Below, one piece after another: positions 17,116 to 24,788 of a stretch of 64,000 nucleotides of DNA. Made by a program: the position numbers and the translations under genes. Every line of letters starts with the position of its first letter. Position 1 is the stretch's first letter. The stretch comes from Oceanihabitans iliipiscarium (lineage in GTDB: Bacteria > Bacteroidota > Bacteroidia > Flavobacteriales > Flavobacteriaceae), in NCBI RefSeq assembly GCF_042686125.1, contig NZ_JBHUOV010000002.1, forward strand, positions 124,001-188,000. Reading direction: 5' to 3'. The notes beneath the pieces were generated by a model. It saw only the letters and a list, made by a program, of their open reading frames with translations, was not told where the DNA came from and made no database searches.

Positions 17116-18470
17116 TTAGTCGTTAAGCCATTTTCAGTTTGAATTGCAACAACATATAGACCAGCACTCAAATCTGAAATATCGACAGTATTACTTCCGA
17201 GTAACATGTCTTTTTCAAAAATGAATTGGCCTTTAATAGTATAAAGTTTAAAACTTGCCTTGTGAGTGTTTAAATTAACATTTACAAAGTCATTAGCAGG
17301 ATTAGGATATAAAGTGAAACTTAAATTTAAATCCTCTTTAACACTTAATGTTTGACATTCATCTTCATCTTCTACAAAGTTAGCATTACCATCTAACTCC
17401 CAATCAGATAAATATGAAGCATTAGGGTTATCAACAAATACACATGTTAAACCAGAGTTTTGAGTTACTACAAACTCATTAATTCTATGGTTATGATTAT
17501 TTCTAATATCGACATTAGTCAGCAAATTATTTTCTGCTCTAAAGTACTTTAAGTCTGAATTATCAGAAAGGTCTATACTTTGTATTTGATTATTCATTGT
17601 ATAAAACAAGAATAAATCTTCAGCAGTAGAAACATCTATAGAAGTCAAGTTATTATTGTTACATAATAATCGCTTTAAAGCTGTGTTATTCGTTAGAGTT
17701 AATGTATTTAAATTATTATTTGAACACCCTAAATAATCTAAAACAGTATTATTAGAAAGATCAATGCTATTTAAGTCATTATTATCACAAGTTAATGTTT
17801 CTAGACTTGTATTCATTGTTAAATCAAGTGAGGTTAAGCTATTTTCTGAAATAAAAAGCTTCTCTAAATTTAAATTATTAGAAAGATCTATACTCGTGAG
17901 ATTATTAGAGTAGCATCTTATATCTTTTAAAAGTGTATTTAAAGACACATCTAGTGCGCTTAAATTATTCAAATTACAAGAAATGAACTCTAATTGTAAA
18001 TTATGACTTAAATCTAAAGTCGTTATAGCATTATTACTAATATATATTTTTATTAATGCTTCATTATTTTCAATATTTAATGACGATAGATTATTGTTAT
18101 CTAAATCTAAAATTTCCAGTTTTGTATTATTACTTAAGTCAACAGAAGATAAACTATTATTATAAGCATATAGATTTATCAAATTTCCAAAAGCTTCAAT
18201 TCCAGAAAGGTTTGTTACTCCTATATTTCCAATAAATAATGTATGAACAGCTAATGCATCACTATTTAATATATTACCATTTAAACCATTGGTATCTATA
18301 TTAAGTGCAATAAGCGCTTGTTCGAAGGTTGAATCAGGAATTGGTGTTGTAGGTGAAAAAGAATGCGAATGTGTATTTAAACTAAAACATAACAGTGCAA
18401 TTACAAATGCAAAGAATTTGTAGCGTGATAAAGATAAAAATACAACTTGACGTGGGGCGTTTGGTAGCAT
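17097..18470 (-). CDS. Secreted leucine-rich-repeat protein with T9SS sorting domain
   Basis: The start is placed at the internal ATG at 18470. It gives a basic n-region, then a hydrophobic signal (FFAFVIALLCFSL). The upstream ATG at 18509 would add 13 residues before it. After a short cap (PIPDSTFEQALI...), eleven leucine-rich repeats of exactly 21 residues follow, with an internalin-like pattern L-x-x-L-x-x-x-x-N-x-L-x-x-x-D-L-x-x-N. A Cys-containing cap (GLTCVFVDN...DEDEC) comes next. A type A T9SS sorting domain begins FTLYPNPAND and ends KKLVIN. It is expected outside the cell as an adhesion or protein-binding scaffold; no ligand can be named. It is a single gene. Confidence 0.92.
   Translation of the reverse strand: MLPNAPRQVVFLSLSRYKFFAFVIALLCFSLNTHSHSFSPTTPIPDSTFEQALIALNIDTNGLNGNILNSDALAVHTLFIGNIGVTNLSGIEAFGNLINLYAYNNSLSSVDLSNNTKLEILDLDNNNLSSLNIENNEALIKIYISNNAITTLDLSHNLQLEFISCNLNNLSALDVSLNTLLKDIRCYSNNLTSIDLSNNLNLEKLFISENSLTSLDLTMNTSLETLTCDNNDLNSIDLSNNTVLDYLGCSNNNLNTLTLTNNTALKRLLCNNNNLTSIDVSTAEDLFLFYTMNNQIQSIDLSDNSDLKYFRAENNLLTNVDIRNNHNHRINEFVVTQNSGLTCVFVDNPNASYLSDWELDGNANFVEDEDECQTLSVKEDLNLSFTLYPNPANDFVNVNLNTHKASFKLYTIKGQFIFEKDMLLGSNTVDISDLSAGLYVVAIQTENGLTTKKLVIN
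17490..18182 (-). repeat. Eleven 63-bp repeats encoding 21-residue leucine-rich repeats
   Basis: This region of the leucine-rich-repeat gene encodes eleven units in perfect 21-residue register. The DNA units differ at many sites, so this is an old protein repeat rather than a recent tandem duplication. Confidence 0.85.
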
Positions 18471-18584
18471 AATTGGGTTTTTAAAGTATTGATTTTGTGA
18501 TATTAACAAATAATTAACGGCAATATGAGAACTAATTATATAATTACCATTAATATTCGTTATTATGAGTTTTTATTCGTTTAA

Positions 18585-18977
18585 TTACTTATCATTAAGT
18601 CTATCACTTACAAATTCTACCCTTGTTTTGTTATGAATTTTGGAGTTCCCTTTTGAATCTAAATTGACCATTACTATCTTTTCAATGGTAATAATAGTTT
18701 CTCTTGTCATCATGTTTCTCACCTCACAACGTAAAGTTATTGAAGTCGCTCCAAACTTAACCACTTCTATACCTATTTCAATAATATCGCCTTCTTTAGC
18801 AGAGCTTTTAAAGTCAATTTCAGTAATATATTTAGTAACCACGTGGTTATTTTCTAATTGAACTATAGCATAAAGTGCTGCTTCTTCGTCAATCCATTCT
18901 AAAAGGCGACCTCCAAATAAGGTGCCATTTGGATTTAAATCTTCTGGTTTTATCCATTTACGAGTGTGAAATTTCAT
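18585..18977 (-). CDS. Hotdog-fold acyl-CoA thioesterase
   Basis: This 130-residue single hotdog domain carries the YciA/BFIT-type signature N-x-N-G-T-x-F-G-G-x-L-x-x-W-I-D-E near residues 15-32, where Asn and Asp of the helix are catalytic in relatives. It hydrolyses acyl-CoA to free acid and CoA in the cytoplasm; the chain length preferred is unknown. It sits nine bases downstream of the DUF72 gene and is probably co-transcribed with it. Confidence 0.9.
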   Translation of the reverse strand: MKFHTRKWIKPEDLNPNGTLFGGRLLEWIDEEAALYAIVQLENNHVVTKYITEIDFKSSAKEGDIIEIGIEVVKFGATSITLRCEVRNMMTRETIITIEKIVMVNLDSKGNSKIHNKTRVEFVSDRLNDK

Positions 18978-18986
18978 AATTGCGTT

Positions 18987-19877
18987 TTAAAAGAGTGTGG
19001 CTTCATCATTACCCATTCTTGGAATAGTTAGGTTACACCCTAATTCTTGATTTAACTGTTTAATAAAATGTGCTGAAAGCAAAGGAGAAGCTTTCTCTAT
19101 ATTTTGATGAATAAAAAAGTTTATATTTTTAACACCTTGCTCCTTCCACGTTTTTAATCGCTTAACCCAATCATCTAAACGTGAATAATCACTTTTATGA
19201 TTTGCTCCAACATAACGTATAAATGCTGTTGAATTGGTTAATCTCATGTGCATTAAATCGCGTCTTCCTGCTGTGTCTACTATAACATTTGAAATATTAT
19301 TTGTTTCTAAAAGGTCATATAAGTCATTAGCAATGGTTTCATCATTATACCAATTGGTATGCCTAAATTCAATTGCTAAAGGGATTTCTTTTGGCCAAGA
19401 TTCAACAAAGGTGATAACTCGATCAAAATCTTTTGGCGCAAAATTATTATTCATTTGAAGAAAAACCGTTCCAAGTTTTTCTTGAAGATTAACTGCATTA
19501 TTTAAATAATTATTAACGGCTGTATCAACTTCTTTTAAACGTTTCCAATGGCTAATTTCTTGACTAAGTTTAGGAAAAAACTTAAATCCCTTAGGGGTTT
19601 TATTGTACCACATTGAAAATTGTTCTGCTGGAAAAATTCTATAAAACGTAGCATTGAGTTCTATTGCATTAAACTGACTCGAATAATAAATTAATTCATC
19701 TTTTGTGCCTCTAGGGTAAAAGCCTTTGAGGTCTGCTTTATTCCATTTAGCACAACCAACATATATTTCGGGTTTCTTATCCTCCTTAGACGTTTTAAAC
19801 ACTTTTTTTGTATCTAAGTGGTCTTCAGGTAAAGTAAAATCTATTAATTCTGGATGGTCAACACTACCAAATTTCAT
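18987..19877 (-). CDS. DUF72 family TIM-barrel protein
   Basis: This 296-residue protein has the DUF72 (YecE) pattern: an early YVGCAKWNKADLKGFYP segment, an YSSQFNAIELNATFYR segment, and A-I-E-F-R-H-x-x-W in the middle. DUF72 proteins fold as TIM barrels and are of unknown function. It lies upstream of the thioesterase, with nine bases between them, and diverges from the small gene at 19998. Confidence 0.9.
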   Translation of the reverse strand: MKFGSVDHPELIDFTLPEDHLDTKKVFKTSKEDKKPEIYVGCAKWNKADLKGFYPRGTKDELIYYSSQFNAIELNATFYRIFPAEQFSMWYNKTPKGFKFFPKLSQEISHWKRLKEVDTAVNNYLNNAVNLQEKLGTVFLQMNNNFAPKDFDRVITFVESWPKEIPLAIEFRHTNWYNDETIANDLYDLLETNNISNVIVDTAGRRDLMHMRLTNSTAFIRYVGANHKSDYSRLDDWVKRLKTWKEQGVKNINFFIHQNIEKASPLLSAHFIKQLNQELGCNLTIPRMGNDEATLF

Positions 19878-19997
19878 CTAAAATATTTTATGATAAAGAT
19901 ACCAAAATAATAATTGTTCATAACCCAGTTAACAAGTAAAACTCCACTTCTATTTTCAGTTTTATTTAATATTTATTTTTATAAAAAACTTGCTAAA

Positions 19998-20414
19998 ATG
20001 ACAACTAGAAACCTTAACCTAAAAGATATTAGACCAGAATTAGACGCTGTAATAATTAGTGATGACATGAGTAGTGACGAGCGTTTTCAGAACTTAGTCC
20101 TTCGTCCTATTTGCAAACTACAAGTCCCTTTATTTATAGAAGTTTTTAAAAACTATGTCCAAAAACACAAAGATGTTTTTTACAGTTTAACTATTGAAAA
20201 AAGGATAGATTATATTGAAAATGCGCTTCAAAAAGATATGAAGCTTAGAAATAGTTTAAAAGGTATGGTCATTGGACTATTCACTACTGAGGAATATCTT
20301 ATATACATAAAAAACTCATCAGCATTAAACAAGCGTATGATGTCTATTGTTAAGAATCAGTTACTTGGGAACATACAATTATTAGAGAAACCTGAGTTAT
20401 TAGCTGCAGTTTAA
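19998..20414 (+). CDS. Conserved uncharacterised protein, 138 residues
   Basis: The start is placed at 19998 (MTTRNLNLKD). An ATG at 19914 would add 28 residues rich in Phe and Lys without a convincing signal. The protein is soluble and mostly helical, with no Cys-rich or catalytic motif that I recognise. Similar flavobacterial proteins are sometimes labelled glyoxalase, but I see no metal-binding pattern that supports that label. Its stop codon overlaps that of the convergent DUF2461 gene by four bases. Confidence 0.65.
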   Translation: MTTRNLNLKDIRPELDAVIISDDMSSDERFQNLVLRPICKLQVPLFIEVFKNYVQKHKDVFYSLTIEKRIDYIENALQKDMKLRNSLKGMVIGLFTTEEYLIYIKNSSALNKRMMSIVKNQLLGNIQLLEKPELLAAV

Positions 20415-21094
20415 TCTTTTAATAAAGAAACACCATTTAAATCTGTAGTAAGCACATCGCTCATATAATTAAAATATGGTCGAATTGCTTTAAAGGCTTT
20501 ATCGACTTGATTTAAAAAATCTGGAGCTAATACTTCTTTATCTGAGTATTTCTTTGTGAAAATAAACTGCTTCTTTTTAATTAAATCTATTGCTTTATGT
20601 TCTTTACTAAAGCCTTTAGGTGCTGTTTTTACTTCATCACCAACGAGTTCTCCCCAAATGGTCTTGAATTTTTTATCATTAATAATTTTACGAATATCCT
20701 CATCATCTTGTTCAAATTCTTTTCGAATTCTGAGCAAATCATCTTTATGAGGTTCCCAAAAACCTGTCGCAATAAAGCTTTCATTATTGGGTTGAATATG
20801 TAAATAATAACCACCTCTTAATTTGGGTTTTGTTCTATGAAAAGATCCTCCAAAATGGGTTTTATAGGGTAATTTATTTTTGGAAAAACGAACATCTCTA
20901 TAGATGCGGAACATTTTCATTTTATCAATATCATCATGAACATTTAGCAATTCAAATAATTGATTATACACCTGCTTTACTTCGGCCTCAATTTCTTTAA
21001 ACTCTTTTTTATTGTCGTTAAACCAATCACGATTATTATTCTTTTCTAAGCGCTTAAAAAAGCTGAAGGTTTCTCTAGGTATGGTTTCGTTCAT
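20411..21094 (-). CDS. DUF2461 family protein
   Basis: Translation from the ATG at 21094 begins MNETIPRETF. An upstream ATG at 21127 would add an 11-residue hydrophobic stretch lacking conservation. The 227-residue product has the DUF2461 core: FLKRLEKNNNRDWF-type opening, FRIYRDVRFSKNKLPYKTHFG, and a GGYYLHIQP segment. The family (YbjT/TIGR02453-like) has no established function. It is soluble. A terminator of the upstream gene lies just before it, so it has its own promoter within 21095-21126. Confidence 0.9.
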   Translation of the reverse strand: MNETIPRETFSFFKRLEKNNNRDWFNDNKKEFKEIEAEVKQVYNQLFELLNVHDDIDKMKMFRIYRDVRFSKNKLPYKTHFGGSFHRTKPKLRGGYYLHIQPNNESFIATGFWEPHKDDLLRIRKEFEQDDEDIRKIINDKKFKTIWGELVGDEVKTAPKGFSKEHKAIDLIKKKQFIFTKKYSDKEVLAPDFLNQVDKAFKAIRPYFNYMSDVLTTDLNGVSLLKD

Positions 21095-21125
21095 GATGTA
21101 TATGTTTAGTTTGAAATAAAAATAC

Positions 21126-21153
21126 AAAAAGCCTCGATATTTTGGAGGCTTTT
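21126..21153 (-). terminator. Terminator of the small envelope-protein operon
   Basis: AAAAAGCCTC and GAGGCTTTT flank a nine-base loop. On the minus strand the right arm ends in a T run. It follows the stop of the 183-residue secreted protein at 21176. Confidence 0.78.
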
Positions 21154-21175
21154 CTACTATTAATCAATAAGGAGT

Positions 21176-21727
21176 TTATTTCGTAATTTTAAACTCTTTA
21201 GTGACTAAACCATCACTTTCACCATCATAATATTCAATTACGAAAGTTTTGTGTTTATCAAAATAACCAACACCAGTAAATTTATCTGTAGTGAAAATAT
21301 AACTCATATTTTTTACAGAATATCTTGCTTTACCAAAAGTGATATCAGAATCACCTTTTTTAATTGTAACGATAAAACCCTTTTCGTCTGGTATAAATGT
21401 GTAATCAACATCATTAAATTTATAGTAAGTCACTTTAGTTTTAGTTTCATAATACGGATCTTTATCATTGTCAACCATAACCGTTTTGGTCACCTTAACT
21501 GGTGTTTCTATTCGGTTTCCATTAAGATCGTATCTGTCTTCTGGATCGATTTTTACTTCTTGTGTTTGTAAAGTTTTTACTTTGACTTTCTTTTCTACAA
21601 CTTTACCCTGTTCTGCTACTTTTATTGTTTTTACTTTAGTTTCTTCTGTAACATCAACAGGATTATTATCTTGTGCATAAAGGCCTGTAAACATTAACAA
21701 ACTAAATATGTATATTAAATTTTTCAT
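21176..21727 (-). CDS. Secreted uncharacterised protein
   Basis: This 183-residue protein has a signal peptide ending LYAQ at about 19. The first third is Lys/Val/Thr-rich with repeated V-K-T/V-K-V segments. The rest is beta-rich, with YYKFNDVDYTFIP and VEYYDGESDG-like stretches. No domain is recognised. It is the last of three short genes in the same direction (DUF1328, small lipoprotein, this one), with gaps of about 50 bases, suggesting one envelope-related transcript ending at the hairpin at 21126. Confidence 0.7.
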   Translation of the reverse strand: MKNLIYIFSLLMFTGLYAQDNNPVDVTEETKVKTIKVAEQGKVVEKKVKVKTLQTQEVKIDPEDRYDLNGNRIETPVKVTKTVMVDNDKDPYYETKTKVTYYKFNDVDYTFIPDEKGFIVTIKKGDSDITFGKARYSVKNMSYIFTTDKFTGVGYFDKHKTFVIEYYDGESDGLVTKEFKITK

Positions 21728-21779
21728 TTTTTTTTTATTATTTTTTATAGTTAAACTTTTGTTTTAATAGACAAACCAA

Positions 21780-21959
21780 TTATTCAACTACATCTTCTAA
21801 CTCATCTCCAACGTCATCTGCTGCATCTTCAATCGCTTCGCCAGTATCTTCTACAGCTTCTTCAATTTTTTCTCCTGGTGTCTTTTTCTCTTCTCTACAA
21901 CCAATAAAGACTGTAGATAATGAGAACAAAAGAACTAATGCGAATATTATTTTTTTCAT
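21780..21959 (-). CDS. Small acidic lipoprotein, 59 residues
   Basis: Reading from the ATG at 21959 gives a 20-residue lipoprotein signal ending FIGC (Cys21). A very acidic, Ala/Glu/Asp-rich tail follows that would form an amphipathic helix (EEAVEDTGEAIEDAADD). It has the size and composition of entericidin- or CsbD-like stress lipoproteins, but I see no proof of homology. It lies between the DUF1328 gene and the 183-residue secreted protein gene, all on the minus strand. Confidence 0.75.
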   Translation of the reverse strand: MKKIIFALVLLFSLSTVFIGCREEKKTPGEKIEEAVEDTGEAIEDAADDVGDELEDVVE

Positions 21960-22009
21960 TTTTTTTATAATTTAAATGGTTAATGATTGTTTTTAAGACT
22001 TCTAAAACT

Positions 22010-22174
22010 TTAAGCTTTTCGCACGATATCTCGAATCAGAGATAGTACAAATAGTACAATAAAGATGAAGAAGAACACTTTAGCTATTCCAGCTGAGGCT
22101 CCTGCTATACCACTAAATCCTAATAATCCAGCAATAAATGCGATAATAATAAATGTGATTGTCCAACGTAACAT
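22010..22174 (-). CDS. DUF1328 family small membrane protein
   Basis: The 54-residue product begins MLRWTITFII. It has two membrane helices joined by GFSGIAGASAGIAK, the classic DUF1328 (UPF0391) layout, and ends in a short basic tail. Members are inner-membrane proteins of unknown function that are often stress-induced. It is the first gene of the proposed three-gene envelope operon and is preceded by a 420-base non-coding region. Confidence 0.88.
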   Translation of the reverse strand: MLRWTITFIIIAFIAGLLGFSGIAGASAGIAKVFFFIFIVLFVLSLIRDIVRKA

Positions 22175-22596
22175 AATGTTTTGTTTTAAGGGTTTGTAAA
22201 TAGATTATACTTTGTATAGTCCTACTCTAGCGGTTAGAGAATTTATCTTGATATTTTTAGGATTATCTATCGATGATTCATAATCGAATAGAAATATCCT
22301 AAATTGGAAAGGTGTATTAATTTTTAATATTCAGAATACTACAGATGATCTTAAGGAGTATATTTATTTCCATAAAGAAAGGAAATTGTTGATCATCATG
22401 TCTATTCAGATTTTTCATAATACTTTGTGCTCAACACTTTTTTGTTTGAACACTCTATAAACTATGGGAAATATGAGTTTTGTCAAGTCCTTTAACAGGG
22501 TTTAACGGTTTAAATATTTATTTAACTTAAATTATGTTAAAGTCGTAGTCGCTCTCACAAATAAATTAACATTGAAAATTCGTGAAATTTGGTTTT
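22175..22596. other. Non-coding region with a long imperfect inverted repeat
   Basis: No convincing gene lies in these 422 bases. The clearest structure is at 22257-22302, where TTAGGAT...CTATCGAT pairs imperfectly with ATCGAATAG...ATCCTAA around a short loop. A short near-palindrome (ATTATACTTTGTATAGT) lies at about 22205-22221. The region probably holds the promoter and leader of the DUF1328 operon and the 3' flank of the TruA-family gene. I could not fix a -7 element. Confidence 0.5.
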
Positions 22597-23379
22597 TTAC
22601 TCGAATTCTATTCGGTTTAAGATTAAACCTGAAGCAGGAGCAATATAATCCATAACTTCAGTACTTTCAGGCAGCAAACTGTTTGAAATATCGCTTAAGG
22701 TTAAATCTCCTCTTCCCAATTTTATAAGTGCTCCCATCATTAATCGAATTTGATTTCTACCAAATCCTTTTCCTTCTACACGAAGTATATACGATTTTTC
22801 TGGAAAGAAATTTGCAGTAAATTGAGTGTTTTCTATAAGTTCACATGTCATGATTTCTCTAGTGTATAATCCTTCATCTGTAGCCTTATAGCAATAGGTT
22901 TTAAAGTTATGTTCGCCTTCAAATAATTGAGCGCCATCCTTCATAATATCAATATTCAACTCATCTAAAATAGTTGTCATTAAAGGTGCACAAAAGGGAT
23001 GGCATTTTTTACCATGTGTAAAAAGATATAAATACTCTTTAGTTTTTGAATGTTGGATTATATTAAATGCTGCATCAACTTCTTTAATTGCTAACGCACG
23101 AATATCTTGTGGTAGATTATGATTGAATAGATCTAAAAATGCTTTATCGTCGTCTATAGGTTCATATAAAAACAACTCAAAAGCTGATGCGTTTGCAGAG
23201 ACCATAGCATCAGTTCTTCCAGAAGCTAAGGTTTTAAATGGTTTGCCTTCTAAAATAAACTTAAATGTTCTATCAATCATTAAGTGTATCGTTTTTAAAT
23301 TAGGTTGCTTTTGCCAACCATGGAAACGATAGCCTAAATATTGGATAGTGATGACATAATAAAATCGTTTTTCAAACAT
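22597..23379 (-). CDS. TruA family tRNA pseudouridine synthase
   Basis: This 260-residue protein has the TruA fold pattern: YYVITIQYLGYRFHGWQ at the start, SGRTD with catalytic Asp57, and the C-terminal GKGFGRNQIRLMMGALI helix. TruA isomerises uridines 38-40 of the tRNA anticodon arm. After GRTD this copy reads AMVSANASAF, where canonical TruA has AGVHA followed by a Gln/Val-rich strand. It may therefore be the second, divergent TruA paralog known in Bacteroidota genomes, so I do not assign the gene name. Confidence 0.85.
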   Translation of the reverse strand: MFEKRFYYVITIQYLGYRFHGWQKQPNLKTIHLMIDRTFKFILEGKPFKTLASGRTDAMVSANASAFELFLYEPIDDDKAFLDLFNHNLPQDIRALAIKEVDAAFNIIQHSKTKEYLYLFTHGKKCHPFCAPLMTTILDELNIDIMKDGAQLFEGEHNFKTYCYKATDEGLYTREIMTCELIENTQFTANFFPEKSYILRVEGKGFGRNQIRLMMGALIKLGRGDLTLSDISNSLLPESTEVMDYIAPASGLILNRIEFE

Positions 23380-23478
23380 TTTACAGTTAAAAATTTAGAT
23401 TAGCAAGTAACCTATTTTAAAAGATATGGCAAAATTTTTATACATTGTCTTCATATTAACTAACTAAAACAATTAAAA

Positions 23479-23895
23479 ATGGAAGAAAATTCAATGAACA
23501 AACCACCAATTTGGTTCTGGATTGTAAGCATTGTTGCTCTAATCTGGAATTTAATGGGTGTTGGTGCTTATATTGCTCAAGCTTATATTACAGATGATGC
23601 TCTAGCTGCATTACCTGAATCTGATCGTGTGATGTACGAAAACTTACCAGCATGGTATACAGCTGCTTTTGCGCTTGCTGTTTTTGGAGGAGCGCTAGGC
23701 TGTATTGGACTCATCATAAGAAAAAAATGGGCTTATTACCTCTTTTTAATCGGAGCTATTGCTGCTTTAGTCCAAATGTCTTATATCACATTCTCTTTAA
23801 ATATGGCTAATGCCATGACGCCAATGATTATTGTTGTTGCAATTGCACTTCTTTGGCTATCTAAACATGCCACTAAAAAAGGTTGGATATCATAA
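23479..23895 (+). CDS. Uncharacterised four-helix membrane protein
   Basis: This 138-residue protein has four hydrophobic helices: about 12-32, 60-82, 88-110 and 112-130. A conserved-looking PAWYTAAFALAVFGGALGC segment lies before and within helix two. Proteins of this type are often labelled sugar transporter in flavobacterial genomes, but nothing here shows transport. It is a single gene divergent from the TruA-family gene, with a strong terminator 20 bases after its stop. Confidence 0.75.
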   Translation: MEENSMNKPPIWFWIVSIVALIWNLMGVGAYIAQAYITDDALAALPESDRVMYENLPAWYTAAFALAVFGGALGCIGLIIRKKWAYYLFLIGAIAALVQMSYITFSLNMANAMTPMIIVVAIALLWLSKHATKKGWIS

Positions 23896-23914
23896 TTTAC
23901 ACTAACTAATCAAC

Positions 23915-23949
23915 AAAAAAGGCATCAGATTAAATCTTGATGCCTTTTT
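23915..23949. terminator. Bidirectional terminator
   Basis: AAAAAAGGCATCA and TGATGCCTTTTT pair around a short loop. It lies between the four-helix membrane protein gene and the opposing SPFH gene, each within 20 bases. Confidence 0.85.
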
Positions 23950-23966
23950 CATTTTTAAAAATCTTT

Positions 23967-24779
23967 TTATTGATTGCCCAATATGATTGGCATACCTGAA
24001 TCTCCAGAACCAATAACAATGACTTTGCTATTTGGTGATTCAGCTAGTTTTACAGTTGCTTCTATACCTTTATCTTGAAGGATTTTATCAGTAAGTGAAG
24101 CACTTAATATCTTATTAGCATCCGCCTTACCTTGTGCTTCAATACGTACTTTTTGAGCTTCTTTATCTGCCGTCACTAATCTAAACTCATATTCTAAAGA
24201 TTCTTGCTCTTGTTTTAGTTTACGTTCAATGGCGTCTTTAATGGTTGGAGGTAATTTTACATCTTCCACTAATACACGTTTAACCGTTAAAAATTGACCA
24301 CCTAGAAGTATTGTGACTTCGTCTAAAATTTCTTGTTCAATCACATCTCTTTTACTAGAATACAATTGTTCTGGTGTATAGCGACCAACAACACTTCTAG
24401 CTGCTGCGCTAATTGCAGGATTTAAAAGCTCTCTTTCGTAATCTTCTCCTTTAGTTTTTATGAGTTTCCCAAGGTTCACAAACTCTGGCTCATACCAAAT
24501 AGTTCCAAATACTTTTACTTCTAATCCGTTTACTGAAAGCACATTCATTTCATCTGAGACCGATTGCTGACGCACTGTATGCACAAGCATATTATTCCAA
24601 GGCGCTACAATATGAAACCCTTCTCCATAAGTATGATCTGTGACAATACCATCGCCAAAACGCTCAAATAAAACGCCTCCTTCTCCTGGACCAATAGTCA
24701 CAGCAGATTTAGATATGAGTATGACTATGACGACAAATAGTATAATAAAAGGTAATGCAATTTTTGGTAATTTTTCCAT
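23967..24779 (-). CDS. SPFH/prohibitin-like membrane protein
   Basis: This 270-residue protein has an N-terminal membrane helix (about 9-26), then an SPFH/Band 7 domain (about 27-210) with VTIGPGEGGVLFERFGDGI and a long charged coiled coil (EEQESLEYEFRLVTADKEAQ region). The C-terminus (NSKVIVIGSG) matches the prohibitin/HflK-like end. SPFH proteins form membrane ring assemblies that control proteases or membrane domains. It lies nine bases downstream of the VWA protein gene and ends the fabG-VWA-SPFH transcript. Confidence 0.9.
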   Translation of the reverse strand: MEKLPKIALPFIILFVVIVILISKSAVTIGPGEGGVLFERFGDGIVTDHTYGEGFHIVAPWNNMLVHTVRQQSVSDEMNVLSVNGLEVKVFGTIWYEPEFVNLGKLIKTKGEDYERELLNPAISAAARSVVGRYTPEQLYSSKRDVIEQEILDEVTILLGGQFLTVKRVLVEDVKLPPTIKDAIERKLKQEQESLEYEFRLVTADKEAQKVRIEAQGKADANKILSASLTDKILQDKGIEATVKLAESPNSKVIVIGSGDSGMPIILGNQ

Positions 24780-24788
24780 GTTATATAT

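Noticed and set aside
21251..21680. Plus-strand open frames opposite the secreted 183-residue protein
   Set aside because: They are mirror frames of a gene with a clear signal peptide and have Ser/Phe/Ile-rich composition typical of antisense reading.
22390..22470. Possible 20-residue plus-strand peptide in the non-coding region
   Set aside because: No signal, ribosome-binding or conservation evidence; AT-rich chance frame.
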